A DNA stretch of 64,000 nucleotides, taken from assembly GCA_021732005.1 (NCBI GenBank), contig JAKFVT010000055.1:79566-143565 (forward strand), read 5' to 3'. Under the pieces are notes generated by a model, which saw only the letters and a list, made by a program, of their open reading frames with translations, made no database searches and was not told the origin of the DNA. Numbering within the stretch: the stretch's first letter is position 1; every line of letters begins with the position of its first letter. Source of the stretch: Mycobacterium sp. (GTDB lineage: Bacteria > Actinomycetota > Actinomycetes > Mycobacteriales > Mycobacteriaceae). Positions 26,591-36,164 of the stretch are shown in pieces. Position numbers and translations under genes: made by a program.

Positions 26591-27208
26591 TCAGCCGACG
26601 TGGCGGGTCAGCCAGTCACGCAGCGGCGCGCCGGCGCGCAGGGCGATGACCACCCGGTCCTTGGCCTTCGCCGTGCCCAGCCAGGCACCGACCGGCCACG
26701 TCTTCATCATCGCGATGCCCTTGTGACGCAGCAGCTCGATGCGCGGATGGTCCTTCGGATAACCCCTCGGCGCGGTCTTGAGGACGTCGTGGGCCATGGT
26801 GTCGTAGCCGCCCTTGTGCAGCGCGTCGACGATCCCGGCCAGCTCGGCGCCGGACTTCTCGGCGTCGACCGCCGCCCGGTAGCGGGCCAGGGCCGCAGCA
26901 TCGGGCATGTACAGACCGCTGCCCACCGACAGCCCCTCGGCCGAGAACGACACGTAGCCGGAGCCGAGCCTGGCCGCGCAGTTGGTTTTGTACGGGGATT
27001 TGTCGGCGCTGAACCGTACGTCGCGGTGCGGCCGGAACAGCGTGCCCTCGCCGAACTCCGCGGCCAACTCGGTGAGCAGCTCCTCCATCGGCGCCTTCAC
27101 CTGACGGTCGTAGACGACGCGATGCCGAGTCCAATAGACCTTGGAGTTGTCGGCCTCCAAGCCTTCGTAGAACTCCACAGCCTCGATCGGCCAGCCCCGA
27201 AACGCCAT
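26591..27208 (-). CDS. DUF2461 family protein
   Basis: A 205-residue cytosolic protein. The sequence WPIEAVEFYEGLEADNSKVYW and RPHRDVRFSADKSPYKTNCA are the hallmark blocks of DUF2461 (the TIGR02453 family). The biochemical function is unknown. The start was placed at ATG 27208 (MAFRGWPIEA) rather than GTG 27226, because family members usually begin there. It lies upstream of purM in the same direction, 48 bp away, and is divergent from a cupin gene. Confidence 0.87.
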   Translation of the reverse strand: MAFRGWPIEAVEFYEGLEADNSKVYWTRHRVVYDRQVKAPMEELLTELAAEFGEGTLFRPHRDVRFSADKSPYKTNCAARLGSGYVSFSAEGLSVGSGLYMPDAAALARYRAAVDAEKSGAELAGIVDALHKGGYDTMAHDVLKTAPRGYPKDHPRIELLRHKGIAMMKTWPVGAWLGTAKAKDRVVIALRAGAPLRDWLTRHVG

Positions 27209-27237
27209 TTCGACATTGTGTGACACTCTGGTGCCCG

Positions 27238-27672
27238 ATGAAACCAGTGCAATATTTCCCTGTGGCGTTGACCGTCGCGATAACCGGTGCGGTGTTGTTC
27301 CCCGCGTCGGCTGCGGCGACGCCCAACTCGGGCATCGAGGCGGACACCCTGGTCCAGTCCACGCTCGACGGCAGGGACTTCGTCACCCGGGAGCTGACCA
27401 TCGCCCCCGGCGGAACGACCGGCTGGCACTACCACCCCGGCCAGGTGTTCGGGGTGATCAAGCAGGGCACGTTGACCCACTACAAGGGCGACTGCTCGGT
27501 CGACGGTGTGTACAACGCGGGCGACTCGATCAGCGAGGGCAGCGGCAACGGTTACATCCACGAGGGCCGCAATGAAGGCCCGGTCCCCGTGGTCATGTGG
27601 GTGCTCTATATCAAGCCCGCGGGCAGCCCACTGGCAGTCGATGCACCGAATCCGGGTTGCCCGTTCGAATAA
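27238..27672 (+). CDS. Secreted cupin-domain protein
   Basis: A 144-residue exported protein with a Sec signal peptide (VALTVAITGAVLFPASAAAT). A single cupin barrel follows with metal-binding motif 1 (GWHYHPGQVFGVIKQG) and a late histidine (YIHEGRNEG) in motif 2. Two cysteines (GDCSVD, NPGCPFE) could form a disulfide. Ligand unknown. ATG 27238 sits 29 bp from the divergent DUF2461 gene. The ATG at 27220 in the track gives an odd extra N-terminus and is unlikely. Confidence 0.83.
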   Translation: MKPVQYFPVALTVAITGAVLFPASAAATPNSGIEADTLVQSTLDGRDFVTRELTIAPGGTTGWHYHPGQVFGVIKQGTLTHYKGDCSVDGVYNAGDSISEGSGNGYIHEGRNEGPVPVVMWVLYIKPAGSPLAVDAPNPGCPFE

Positions 27673-27728
27673 GGGGCAATCCAACCGGTCCTCGGCTCCG
27701 AATTACGTGGGCGACGAACGGAGGATCC

Positions 27729-29051
27729 ATGTCGACGAAGCAGATCCGATGCTTGGTGACCGGTGCCACCGGTTACGTCGGCGGCCGTCTGGTGCCGCGA
27801 CTGCTGGAGGACGGCTTCGCGGTGCGCGCGCTGGCACGAAATCCGGACAAGCTCGCGAACGTGCCGTGGCGCGACCAGATCGAGATCGCCCGCGGTGACC
27901 TCACCGACGCCGACTCGCTCGCCGAGGCGTTCACCGACGTCGACGTCGTCTACTACCTGGTGCACTCCATGGGCACGTCGGCGGATTTCGCCGCGGACGA
28001 GCGGCGCGCGGCCCAGAACGTCGTCACCGCCGCCCGCAGCGCGGGCGTGAAGCGCATCGTTTACCTCAGCGGCCTGCACCCAGAGGGCGCCGAGTTGTCC
28101 ACGCATCTGGCGTCGCGCACGACCGTCGGTGAGATCCTCATCGCGTCGGGCATCGAGACGGTGGTGCTGCAGGCCGGGGTCGTCGTCGGCTCGGGATCGG
28201 CGTCGTTCGAGATGATCCGTCACCTCACCGACCGGCTGCCGGTGATGACGACGCCGAAATGGGTGCACAACAAGATTCAGCCGATCGCGGTCCGCGACGT
28301 GCTGCACTACCTGGCTGCCGCCGCCACCGCCGAGGTGCCCAAGTCGCGGGCTTGGGACATCGGCGGGCCGGACGTCCTGGAGTACGGCGACATGATGCAG
28401 ATCTACGCCGAGGTGGCCGGGCTGAGTCGACGACACATGATCGTGCTGCCGGTGCTGACCCCGCGGATCGCCGCTTTGTGGGTGGGGTTCGTGACGCCCA
28501 TCCCGTCGGGTCTGGCCCGTCCGCTGGTCGAATCCCTGCACTGCGATGCCGTCATGGGCGACCACGACATCGACACCATCATCGACCGGCCGGCTGCCGG
28601 CCTCACCCCCTACCGGCGGGCGGTCTCTCTCGCCCTGGCCCGGATCGCCCGCGGCGAGGTGGAGACGACGTGGGACACCGGCACCGCCGCACCGCTGCCC
28701 AGCGACCCGGACTGGGCCGGCGCCATTGTCTACACCGACGCCCGGTCGTGGCGCACGAAGGCCAGCCCGGAGCGGCTGTGGGAAGCGGTCGAGCACAGCG
28801 TTCCGGAGCGCTGGCATGTCGAGGGCCGCGACGAGGGTGCGCTGCTGCGGCTACGGGCCGACGATCGCAGCCCAGGCGTGCGGTGGCTGGAGATGCGGGT
28901 CTCACCCGAGCAGGGCGGCAGCCGATACGAGCAGCGGGCGATCTTCTATCCGCGCGGGCTGCTGGGCCGGGTCTACTGGCTCGCCGGACGTCCGCTGCAC
29001 TCGGCGATGCTGCGCGCGCAGCTGCGCAAGGTCAGCGAGGCCGCCGGGTGA
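27729..29051 (+). CDS. NAD(P)H-binding SDR (atypical) with C-terminal DUF2867
   Basis: A 440-residue two-domain protein. The N-terminal Rossmann domain of atypical SDR type starts CLVTGATGYVGGRLVPRLL and includes YYLVHSMGTSADFAADERR. A C-terminal DUF2867 or SRPBCC-like region follows from about 320 (WRTKASPERLWEAVEH, PRGLLGRVYWLAGRPLHSAML). Similar proteins are annotated as nucleoside-diphosphate-sugar epimerases, but no epimerase YxxxK is obvious, so catalysis is uncertain. ATG 27729 follows a strong GGAGG. It is convergent with purF. Confidence 0.87.
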   Translation: MSTKQIRCLVTGATGYVGGRLVPRLLEDGFAVRALARNPDKLANVPWRDQIEIARGDLTDADSLAEAFTDVDVVYYLVHSMGTSADFAADERRAAQNVVTAARSAGVKRIVYLSGLHPEGAELSTHLASRTTVGEILIASGIETVVLQAGVVVGSGSASFEMIRHLTDRLPVMTTPKWVHNKIQPIAVRDVLHYLAAAATAEVPKSRAWDIGGPDVLEYGDMMQIYAEVAGLSRRHMIVLPVLTPRIAALWVGFVTPIPSGLARPLVESLHCDAVMGDHDIDTIIDRPAAGLTPYRRAVSLALARIARGEVETTWDTGTAAPLPSDPDWAGAIVYTDARSWRTKASPERLWEAVEHSVPERWHVEGRDEGALLRLRADDRSPGVRWLEMRVSPEQGGSRYEQRAIFYPRGLLGRVYWLAGRPLHSAMLRAQLRKVSEAAG

Positions 29052-29054
29052 GCC

Positions 29055-30584
29055 TCAGGGCCTGCTGAGCGCCGAGACGTTGTCGTTGTCGACGGACACC
29101 GGCTGGATCGGCAGGCCGGTGCGGGCGGCGGTGGCCAGCATGTGCTCGACGACATTCTTGCCCAGGGCGGCCTCGCCGGGCAGTTCGATGGGATAGGTGC
29201 CGTCGAAGCAGGCACAGCACAGCCGTGTCGCGGGCTGTTCGGTCGCCGCGATCATGCCCTGCTGCGAGATATAGCCGAGGGTGTCGGCGCCGATCGCGTG
29301 GCGTACCGCTTCGAGCATCTCGCCCTGGTGGTCCACGGCGTTGGCGATGAGTTCGGCCGGGGTGGCGAAGTCGATGCCGTAGAAGCACGGCCATTTCACC
29401 GGGGGCGACGCGATGCGCACGTGCACCTCGACCGCACCCGCCTCCCGCAGCATGCGGACCAGCGCGCGCTGGGTGTTGCCGCGCACGATCGAGTCGTCGA
29501 CGACGATCAGCCGCTTGCCGCGGATCACTTCTTTGAGCGGGTTGAGCTTCAGCCGGATACCGAGCTGACGGATGGTCTGCGATGGCTGGATGAACGTGCG
29601 CCCGACGTAGGCGTTCTTCATCAGCCCCTGGCCGAACGGGATGCCGGACCCCTGGGCGTATCCGACCGCGGCTGGCGTCCCCGATTCCGGAACGCCGATG
29701 ACCAGGTCGGCGTCGACGGGTTGCTCGGCGGCGAGCCGGCGGCCGATGTCGACGCGGGTGGCGTGCACGGACCGGCCGCCGATGACACTGTCGGGCCGCG
29801 CGAGATAGACGTACTCGAACACGCAGCCCTTGGGGGTCGGGTTGGCGAACCGGGTGGAGCGCACCCCGTCGGCGTCGATGGCCAGCAGCTCACCGGGCTC
29901 GATCTCCCGGACGAAGGAGGCGCCGACGATGTCGAGGGCGGCGGTTTCCGACGCCACCACCCAGCCGCGGTCGAGCCGGCCCAGCGAAAGCGGGCGCACG
30001 CCGTGCGGGTCCCGCGCGGCGTAGAGCGTGTTCTCGTCCATGAAGGTCAGGCAGAACGCACCGCGCACGCTGGGCAGCAATGCCAGGGCGGCCTGCTCGA
30101 TGGTGGAGTCGGCCGCGCCGTGGGCCAGCAGGGCGCCGAGGATGTCGGAGTCGGTGGTCGCCGCGCCCGGCATGCGCGGGTTGATCAGGCCGGCGTCGCG
30201 GGCGCGAGTGGCCAGGTCTGCGGTGTTGACCAGGTTTCCGTTGTGGCCCAACGCGATTCCGGTGCCCGCCGCGGTGTTGCGGAACACCGGCTGGGCGTTT
30301 TCCCAGGTGGTGGACCCGGTGGTGGAATACCGGCAGTGGCCGATGGCGACGTGGCCCGGCATGGCGGCCAGCGTCTGCTCGTCGAACACCTGGCTGACCA
30401 GGCCCAGATCCTTGAAGACCAGGACCTGCGATCCGTCGGCGACGGCGATGCCTGCGGCTTCTTGACCCCTGTGCTGCAGGGCATAGAGACCGTAATAAGT
30501 GAGTTTGGCTACATCCTCGCCTGGAGCCCATACGCCGAAGACGCCGCACTCTTCCCGAGGGTCGTTCTCCACTTGTTCGGTCAC
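29055..30584 (-). CDS. purF: Amidophosphoribosyltransferase
   Basis: The committed first step of purine synthesis, making 5-phosphoribosylamine from PRPP and glutamine. The 509-residue precursor has a short propeptide before the catalytic cysteine in EECGVFGVW. It has the N-terminal glutamine amidotransferase domain (YALQHRGQEAAGIA, IGHCRYSTTG) and PRPP-binding LIVVDDSIVRGNT. The cysteines RLCCACFDG suggest the Fe-S-containing B. subtilis type. I chose GTG 30584 (MTEQVENDPREE), 11 bases after GGGAG. The track's upstream 95 codons do not look like PurF. Confidence 0.96.
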   Translation of the reverse strand: MTEQVENDPREECGVFGVWAPGEDVAKLTYYGLYALQHRGQEAAGIAVADGSQVLVFKDLGLVSQVFDEQTLAAMPGHVAIGHCRYSTTGSTTWENAQPVFRNTAAGTGIALGHNGNLVNTADLATRARDAGLINPRMPGAATTDSDILGALLAHGAADSTIEQAALALLPSVRGAFCLTFMDENTLYAARDPHGVRPLSLGRLDRGWVVASETAALDIVGASFVREIEPGELLAIDADGVRSTRFANPTPKGCVFEYVYLARPDSVIGGRSVHATRVDIGRRLAAEQPVDADLVIGVPESGTPAAVGYAQGSGIPFGQGLMKNAYVGRTFIQPSQTIRQLGIRLKLNPLKEVIRGKRLIVVDDSIVRGNTQRALVRMLREAGAVEVHVRIASPPVKWPCFYGIDFATPAELIANAVDHQGEMLEAVRHAIGADTLGYISQQGMIAATEQPATRLCCACFDGTYPIELPGEAALGKNVVEHMLATAARTGLPIQPVSVDNDNVSALSRP

Positions 30585-30676
30585 GATATGGGCTGCTCCC
30601 TGGCGCAGGTTGGTGACGTAAGCCAGTTTACGGGCATCGGCGGGAAACACGGAACTGAACGCCGAGTGTCGGGGCC

Positions 30677-31069
30677 TCAGTCGGGAAGTGTCACGACGGG
30701 GAGCCAGCCCGCCACCTCGCCGGCCCGGGATCCCGACAGTCGCAGCGCACCCAGCCGGGACGCCTCGTCGACGTCGAGAAGACCCGTCGCCAGCCGCAGC
30801 CACGTCCGCGGATCGGCCTCCACCACATTGGGGGGTGTGCCGCGGGTGTGGCGGGGCCCGGAGATGCATTGCACCGCAACAAAAGGTGGCACGCGCACCT
30901 CGACACTCGCGCCTGGTGCGAGCGCGGCCAGGGTGCGGGCGGTCAAGCGGACGGCCGTCGCGATGGCCGGGCGGTCGGGGGTGGCCGCGGTGTCGTCGCG
31001 CAGCCAGTCCGCCACGGCGCGGACCGCGGCGACGGTGGCTTCGGGGTCGGCGCTGCTGCGGGCGGGCAC
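30677..31069 (-). CDS. Sterol carrier family protein
   Basis: A 130-residue cytosolic protein matching the mycobacterial sterol-carrier-like family (Rv0807 by position). Visible blocks are VAAVRAVADWLRDD, VRVPPFVAVQCISGPRHTRG and WLRLATGLLDVDEASRLGALRLSGSRAGEVAGWLP. The last is the typical SCP2-like helix and strand. Ligand untested. GTG 31069 has a CATACT hexamer 6 bases upstream; TTG 31096 would add nine residues. It is 92 bp upstream of purF on the same strand, and divergent from the PPOX gene. Confidence 0.82.
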   Translation of the reverse strand: MPARSSADPEATVAAVRAVADWLRDDTAATPDRPAIATAVRLTARTLAALAPGASVEVRVPPFVAVQCISGPRHTRGTPPNVVEADPRTWLRLATGLLDVDEASRLGALRLSGSRAGEVAGWLPVVTLPD

Positions 31070-31111
31070 CAGTCGAGTATGCGGTATTGACGTCAACCGA
31101 AGTTGAGGTCC

Positions 31112-31117
31112 TACCGT
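31112..31117 (+). promoter_or_regulatory. Promoter for leaderless PPOX gene
   Basis: TACCGT (-10) lies 6 bases before ATG 31124. TTGACG at 31087-31092 could serve as -35 with a 19-base spacer. Confidence 0.6.
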
Positions 31118-31123
31118 GGCGTG

Positions 31124-31534
31124 ATGGCGTTCAAACCGCACGAAATCGAGTACCTGAAGTCGGCGGATCTCGGCAGGCTGGCCACCATCGCGCCGGACGG
31201 CACCCTGCAGAACAGTCCGGTCGGCTTCTCCTACAACGACGCGCTCGGCACCCTCGACGTGGTCGGCTACAACATGGCCAAGAGCCGCAAGTTCCGCAAC
31301 CTGGCCACCAACAACACCGTGGCGTTCGTGGTCGACGACATCGCGTCGCGCAGCCCGTGGCGGGTGCGGTGTCTGGAGATCCGCGGCACCGCCAAGCAGG
31401 CCGAGGCGCCCGACGGGGACGCGATCATCCGGATCACGCCCAAACGGATCATCAGCTTCGGCATCGACGACTCCGAGACCGAACCGCACGACCTGGTGCC
31501 GGACAGCCGGGATGTGCCGACGACGGGCGACTAA
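31124..31534 (+). CDS. PPOX class F420-dependent oxidoreductase
   Basis: A 136-residue split-barrel flavin/deazaflavin reductase. The sequence AFKPHEIEYLKSADLGRLATI, then GTLQNSPVGFSYNDALGTLD and KSRKFRNLATNNTVAFVVDD, follows the mycobacterial TIGR03618/TIGR04023-like PPOX pattern. These proteins bind F420 or FMN; physiological substrate unknown. The ATG is leaderless by promoter position, so the track start at 31103 is rejected. It converges on a CPBP protease gene. Confidence 0.87.
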   Translation: MAFKPHEIEYLKSADLGRLATIAPDGTLQNSPVGFSYNDALGTLDVVGYNMAKSRKFRNLATNNTVAFVVDDIASRSPWRVRCLEIRGTAKQAEAPDGDAIIRITPKRIISFGIDDSETEPHDLVPDSRDVPTTGD

Positions 31535-32079
31535 CGCCGCTGCACCACCATCGCGGCCACCGCGGCCGACTCGTTGAACGCGATGTGCGCGAGCACCGGC
31601 GCCAGCACGCTCCCCGACCGTCTGGCGAGCCAGCCGAACACCCAACCGGCCACACCCGTCACCACCACGGTGCCCAGCACCGGGTCGCCGACCCGTCGGG
31701 CATCGGGGATGTGCCAGAGCCCGAAGGCCACCGCCTGCGCCAGCGGGCCGAACGTCGGCCCGAGCGCGCGCACGGCGACGGTCTGAAGCAGGCCCCGGAA
31801 CAGCATTTCTTCCGTCCACGCCGTGGCGACCGGAATCTCCAGCGCCAGCCAGCGGACGGGATCCGGCGGGATCCGGCGGTCGTTCATCCCGGTGCGTACC
31901 CGGGGCACTGCTGTCAGACCTGCGACACCCGTGGCCACCAGCCCGAAGGCCACCACGCCGAACCTCAGCCCCGACCACAGCCGGGGCGGCCGCAACCCCA
32001 ACGGCGCACCGACGGCCGCCGCCAACCCGGTGCTGACGATCGCACGCACGGCCGGCCCGCCGGAATCCTTGGTGATCAT
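31531..32079 (-). CDS. CPBP family intramembrane metalloprotease
   Basis: An integral membrane protein of 182 residues with about five helices. It carries the three family motifs: TEEMLFRGLLQ (EExxxR), AFGLWHIPD (FxxxH) and HIAFNES (HxxxN), which form the metal site of Abi/CAAX-type proteases. Rv0804 lies at this position in H37Rv. ATG 32079 overlaps the upstream alpha/beta-hydrolase stop by 4 bp. Substrate unknown; some relatives give immunity to self-made peptides, but nothing here suggests that. Confidence 0.88.
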   Translation of the reverse strand: MITKDSGGPAVRAIVSTGLAAAVGAPLGLRPPRLWSGLRFGVVAFGLVATGVAGLTAVPRVRTGMNDRRIPPDPVRWLALEIPVATAWTEEMLFRGLLQTVAVRALGPTFGPLAQAVAFGLWHIPDARRVGDPVLGTVVVTGVAGWVFGWLARRSGSVLAPVLAHIAFNESAAVAAMVVQRR

Positions 32080-33860
32080 TGGAATTCGGGTCCGCCTGCC
32101 GCGATGAGCTTGTCGAGGGAACGCCGGACACGGTCGGTGTCGGCGTGTGTCCAGCCGTCGGGTGCGGCGACCGCGACCCAGCCGTCGAGCGGGCTGTCGC
32201 CATAGTTGTGACCGTGCCCGTTCGGCGCGGCCTGCGAGCTGGTGACGTTGCCCGCCATGTCGGCGCTCACCTGCCAGAACGTGACGATCGGGTACCACTG
32301 CATGGCGGGGCTGCGGTCGAAGCCCGGCGGCTCCCGCAGCCAGTCCGGCCGGGTGAACAGCAACCGAGGCGACCACCACACCACCGGGTCCGACGGGTGC
32401 TGCAGATACAGCACCCGGGTGCCCTTCCACGTCGGGGACGCCGCGATCCCGGCGATCTGCTCGGGCCCGGCGGCCTGCGCGAACCGCACGGTGCGCCCGC
32501 CGTCGTAGCGCGGCTGGTACTCCGGGCTGCCCGGATCGCGCCGCACGGTCAGCGCTTTCCACAAGACGCTGGCGTTGGGCGGTCCCACCCACAGCACCGA
32601 CGAGAAACCTTTGTCGACGACGTCGGGCAGGTATCCGAACGCGCCCTGACCGGCCAGTGACCCCAGGCTCTCGCCGTAGAGCATCAGCTTGGGCCGGCCG
32701 GCCTCCGGCCACTGCAGCCATCGGCGTTGAATGCCGTTGATCATCGCCCGGCCCGCCTCGACCGACTTGTCGCGGTCGGCCAGGAACGAGATCCAGCTCG
32801 GCAGGTAGGAGTACTGCATGGCGACCAGCGCGGTGTCGCCGTTGTACATCGACTCGATCGCCCGGGCCGCCACCGGGTCGACCCAGCCGGTGCCGGTGGT
32901 GGGGATGATGACCAGGATCTTGCGCTCAAAAGCCTTGGTGCGCTGCAACTCCGAGAGCAGGACGGCCACCCGGCCCTCGGTGGTGTCCGCCGTTTCCAGG
33001 CCGGCGTAGATCCGGATCGGTTCCTTGGCAGGCCGCCCGCTGAGCTCGGTGAGCTCGGCGGCATGCGGACCGGTGCCGACGAAGTTGCGGCCTTGGAATC
33101 CCAAGGTGCCCCACCCGGCGAATGACGCTGAGCTGCCTGATCTTTCGGGCTGGACAGGTTGTTCGACACCTGGGCGGGTGGTGTCGTTCTGCGGCTGGAA
33201 CACCGCACTGGCACCGGCGATGAAGCCGCGGTAGAGCACACCGTTGACGAGGGTGATGACCAGCACCACGACGATCGCGGTGCCGATGAACATCGCGACC
33301 TCGTCGTTGATGTGCCAACGCCGGATCATCAACCGTGCCAGGAACTTGATGGCGTCCTTGATCACCCGCGCGACACCGACGAACAGACCACCGGCGACCA
33401 GCGCGACGGCCAACGTGCGCAGGTAGATCAGCGTGGACGGACCTTCGATACCCATCACGGCGGCGATCTCGCGCTGCCAGGCGGCGGCCGGAACGAGCAT
33501 CAGCACGCTGGCACCGATCGACAGCACCACGGTCGCGGCCTTGAGGCGGAAGGCAACCCGCGCACTCGGCGGCCACCACGGCTGGTGGCCGAGGAAGAGC
33601 CGGCGAACGACCTTGCCGGCGAGCACCCCGATGCCGTACCCGATGGCGGCGTTGATCCCGCCGATCACGCCGGCCAGAACCCAGTCGCGCGGCACCAACG
33701 ACGGCGTCAGGGACAGGCAGAAGAACAGCGCGCCGACGGCCACCCCGACGAAGTCCAGCCGGACCAGGCTCCACGCCCACTCGACGAACGATTCCTTGCG
33801 GGCCGCCGACCTCGGTGGGGCCGGGGCCGCACCGGTAACGTCGTCGACCGCACTGGTCAT
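32076..33860 (-). CDS. Membrane-bound alpha/beta-hydrolase family protein
   Basis: A 594-residue protein. The N-terminal region of about 230 residues has five or six membrane helices ([58 protein letters not shown]). A soluble hydrolase domain follows, with a nucleophile elbow GESLGSLAG and a late [12 protein letters not shown] plus HNYGDSP for the acid and histidine. This matches a mycobacterial family of membrane lipases or esterases resembling Rv1069c. It overlaps purL and the CPBP gene by 4 bp each. Confidence 0.87.
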   Translation of the reverse strand: MTSAVDDVTGAAPAPPRSAARKESFVEWAWSLVRLDFVGVAVGALFFCLSLTPSLVPRDWVLAGVIGGINAAIGYGIGVLAGKVVRRLFLGHQPWWPPSARVAFRLKAATVVLSIGASVLMLVPAAAWQREIAAVMGIEGPSTLIYLRTLAVALVAGGLFVGVARVIKDAIKFLARLMIRRWHINDEVAMFIGTAIVVVLVITLVNGVLYRGFIAGASAVFQPQNDTTRPGVEQPVQPERSGSSASFAGWGTLGFQGRNFVGTGPHAAELTELSGRPAKEPIRIYAGLETADTTEGRVAVLLSELQRTKAFERKILVIIPTTGTGWVDPVAARAIESMYNGDTALVAMQYSYLPSWISFLADRDKSVEAGRAMINGIQRRWLQWPEAGRPKLMLYGESLGSLAGQGAFGYLPDVVDKGFSSVLWVGPPNASVLWKALTVRRDPGSPEYQPRYDGGRTVRFAQAAGPEQIAGIAASPTWKGTRVLYLQHPSDPVVWWSPRLLFTRPDWLREPPGFDRSPAMQWYPIVTFWQVSADMAGNVTSSQAAPNGHGHNYGDSPLDGWVAVAAPDGWTHADTDRVRRSLDKLIAAGGPEFQ

Positions 33861-36151
33861 CCGAACAGCCCGGGCAGCACTTTCTCGGAGGTGGCGCGCA
33901 GCTCCGCCAGTGTCACGGTGAACAAGCCTTGCACTTCAACGGAATCCGAGCCGGGGTCCGACACCCCGATCCGGGTGACCGGTAGCCCGCGGGCCTCGCA
34001 CATCGACACGAAACGGCTCTCCTCGGTGCGCGGCACGGCGACCAGGGCGCGGCCGGCGGACTCGGAGAACAGTGCGACGAAAGGATCAGCAGCTTCGGGA
34101 AGCACGATGCGACAACCGGTTTCACCGGCGAGTGCCGCTTCGATGATCGCCTGGATGAGCCCGCCTTCACTCAGGTCGTGGGCTGCCGAGGCCAGGCCGT
34201 CGCGGGACGCGGCCGCCAGCACCTCGGCAAGCAGCTTCTCCCGATCCAGGTCCACCTTCGGCGGTACGCCGCCGAGGTGGTCGGCGGTGACCTGAGCCCA
34301 GATCGAGCCGTCGAACTCGTCGCGGGTGTCGCCCAGCAGGAGCAAAGTCTCCCCCGGCTCGTTGCCGAGCCCGGTGGGCAGCCGGCGCGTCACGTCGTCG
34401 AGGACGCCCAGCACACCCACCACCGGGGTCGGCAGGATGGGCGTCGCCCCGGTCTGGTTGTAGAAGCTGACGTTGCCGCCGGTGACCGGAATGCCAAGGG
34501 CTGCACAGCCATCCGCCAATCCGCGGACGGCCTGCGAGAACTGCCACATCACCCCGGGGTCTTCGGGCGAACCGAAGTTGAGGCAGTTGGTCACCGCGAT
34601 CGGCGTCGCCCCGGTGACGGCAACATTGCGGTAGGCCTCGGCCAGCGCCAGCTGCGCGCCGGTGTACGGATCGAGCTGGGTGTAACGCCCCGACGCGTCG
34701 GTGGACAGCGCGATGCCGCGGCCGGTGGTTTCGTCGATGCGCAGCACACCGCCGTCGGCGTGCTCGGCCAGCACGGTGTTACCGCGCACGTAGCGGTCGT
34801 ACTGCTCGGTGATGAACGCGCGGCTGCACAGATGCGGACTGCCAACCAGCGCAAGCACAGTCGCCCGCAGCTCGTCGCCGGTCCGCGGCCGGGGCAACTT
34901 GGCCGACGTGTCGGCGATCAGCGCGTCCTGGCTGTCGGGCCGTTGCACCGGCCGCTCGTAGACCGGACCCTCGTGGGCCACGGTCCGCGGCGGCACGTCG
35001 ACGACAGTCTCGCCCTGCCAGGTGATCTGCAAGCGGTCGCCGTCGGTGACCTCACCGATGACGGTGGCCAGCACATCCCATTTGCGGCACACCGCCAGGA
35101 ACGCGTCGACGTTCTCCGGGGTGACCACCGCGCACATGCGTTCCTGCGACTCGCTGGACAGCACCTCGGCCGGGGTCATGTCCTTGGCCCGCAACGGCAC
35201 CCGGTCCAGCTCGATGCGCATACCGCCGTCACCGGCGGACGCGAGTTCGGATGTCGCACAGGACAATCCGGCGCCGCCGAGGTCCTGGATCCCGACCACC
35301 AGACCGGCGGCGTACAGCTCCAGGCAGCATTCGATGAGCACCTTCTCGGTGAAGGGGTCACCCACCTGAACGCTCGGCAGCTTCTTGCGGCCCGCGCCGG
35401 ATTCGTCGCCGGAGAACGTGTCCGACGCCAGCACCGACACCCCGCCGATGCCGTCGAGACCGGTGCGCGCGCCGAACAGGATGATCTTGTTGCCGGTGCC
35501 GGAGGCGAACGCCAGGTGCAGGTCCTCCTTGCGCAGCACGCCCACGCACAGCGCGTTGACCAGAGGATTGCCGGCGTAGGAGGCGTCGAACACCGTCTCA
35601 CCGCCGATGTTCGGCAGGCCCAGCGAGTTGCCGTAGCCGCCGACGCCGCGGACCACACCGTCGAGCACCCGGCGGGTGTCGGGGGCATCGGCCGCACCGA
35701 AGCGCAGCTGGTCCATGACCGCCACCGGGCGCGCGCCCATGGCCATGATGTCGCGCACGATGCCGCCGACACCGGTGGCCGCGCCCTGGTAGGGCTCGAC
35801 GTAGGACGGGTGGTTGTGCGACTCGACCTTGAACGTCACCGCCCAGCCGTCGCCGATGTCCACCACGCCGGCGTTCTCGCCGATACCGGCCAGCATCGAC
35901 TGCCGCATGGCCTCCGTGGTGGTCTCACCGAAGTAGCGCAGGTGCACCTTGGAGGACTTGTACGAGCAGTGTTCGCTCCACATCACCGAGTACATGGCGA
36001 GCTCGGCGTCGGTGGGCCTGCGGCCGAGGATGTCCCGGATCCGCTGATATTCGTCGTCTTTGAGGCCGAGTTCGCGATACGGCTGCGGGTGCTCGGGGGT
36101 GGTTGACGCGTGGTCGACGGTGTCGACTGCTCCAGAGAGCCCAGATGTCAC
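33857..36151 (-). CDS. purL: Phosphoribosylformylglycinamidine synthase, large subunit
   Basis: Converts FGAR to FGAM using ammonia from PurQ, with PurS as bridge. At 764 residues it is the small PurL type that needs PurQ and PurS, both present at 41.1-42.0 kb. Signatures are [57 protein letters not shown] and [14 protein letters not shown]. The start is GTG 36151, seven bases after a TAGACT -10, so probably leaderless; the track start lies in the antiporter. It is translationally coupled to the hydrolase gene downstream. Confidence 0.97.
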   Translation of the reverse strand: MTSGLSGAVDTVDHASTTPEHPQPYRELGLKDDEYQRIRDILGRRPTDAELAMYSVMWSEHCSYKSSKVHLRYFGETTTEAMRQSMLAGIGENAGVVDIGDGWAVTFKVESHNHPSYVEPYQGAATGVGGIVRDIMAMGARPVAVMDQLRFGAADAPDTRRVLDGVVRGVGGYGNSLGLPNIGGETVFDASYAGNPLVNALCVGVLRKEDLHLAFASGTGNKIILFGARTGLDGIGGVSVLASDTFSGDESGAGRKKLPSVQVGDPFTEKVLIECCLELYAAGLVVGIQDLGGAGLSCATSELASAGDGGMRIELDRVPLRAKDMTPAEVLSSESQERMCAVVTPENVDAFLAVCRKWDVLATVIGEVTDGDRLQITWQGETVVDVPPRTVAHEGPVYERPVQRPDSQDALIADTSAKLPRPRTGDELRATVLALVGSPHLCSRAFITEQYDRYVRGNTVLAEHADGGVLRIDETTGRGIALSTDASGRYTQLDPYTGAQLALAEAYRNVAVTGATPIAVTNCLNFGSPEDPGVMWQFSQAVRGLADGCAALGIPVTGGNVSFYNQTGATPILPTPVVGVLGVLDDVTRRLPTGLGNEPGETLLLLGDTRDEFDGSIWAQVTADHLGGVPPKVDLDREKLLAEVLAAASRDGLASAAHDLSEGGLIQAIIEAALAGETGCRIVLPEAADPFVALFSESAGRALVAVPRTEESRFVSMCEARGLPVTRIGVSDPGSDSVEVQGLFTVTLAELRATSEKVLPGLFG

Positions 36152-36158
36152 GCCAGAC

Positions 36159-36164
36159 AGTCTA
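36159..36164 (-). promoter_or_regulatory. -10 element of leaderless purL, shared with antiporter stop codon
   Basis: Minus-strand TAGACT ends 7 bases before GTG 36151. Its first three bases are the TAG stop of the upstream antiporter gene. Confidence 0.6.

Noticed and set aside
29142-31106. 654-aa plus-strand ORF
   Set aside because: Antisense shadow of purF and the sterol carrier gene, with no recognisable domain.
34178-36106. 642-aa plus-strand ORF
   Set aside because: Antisense shadow of purL; composition (Val/Gly/Asp/His/Arg) is typical of reverse-frame artefacts.
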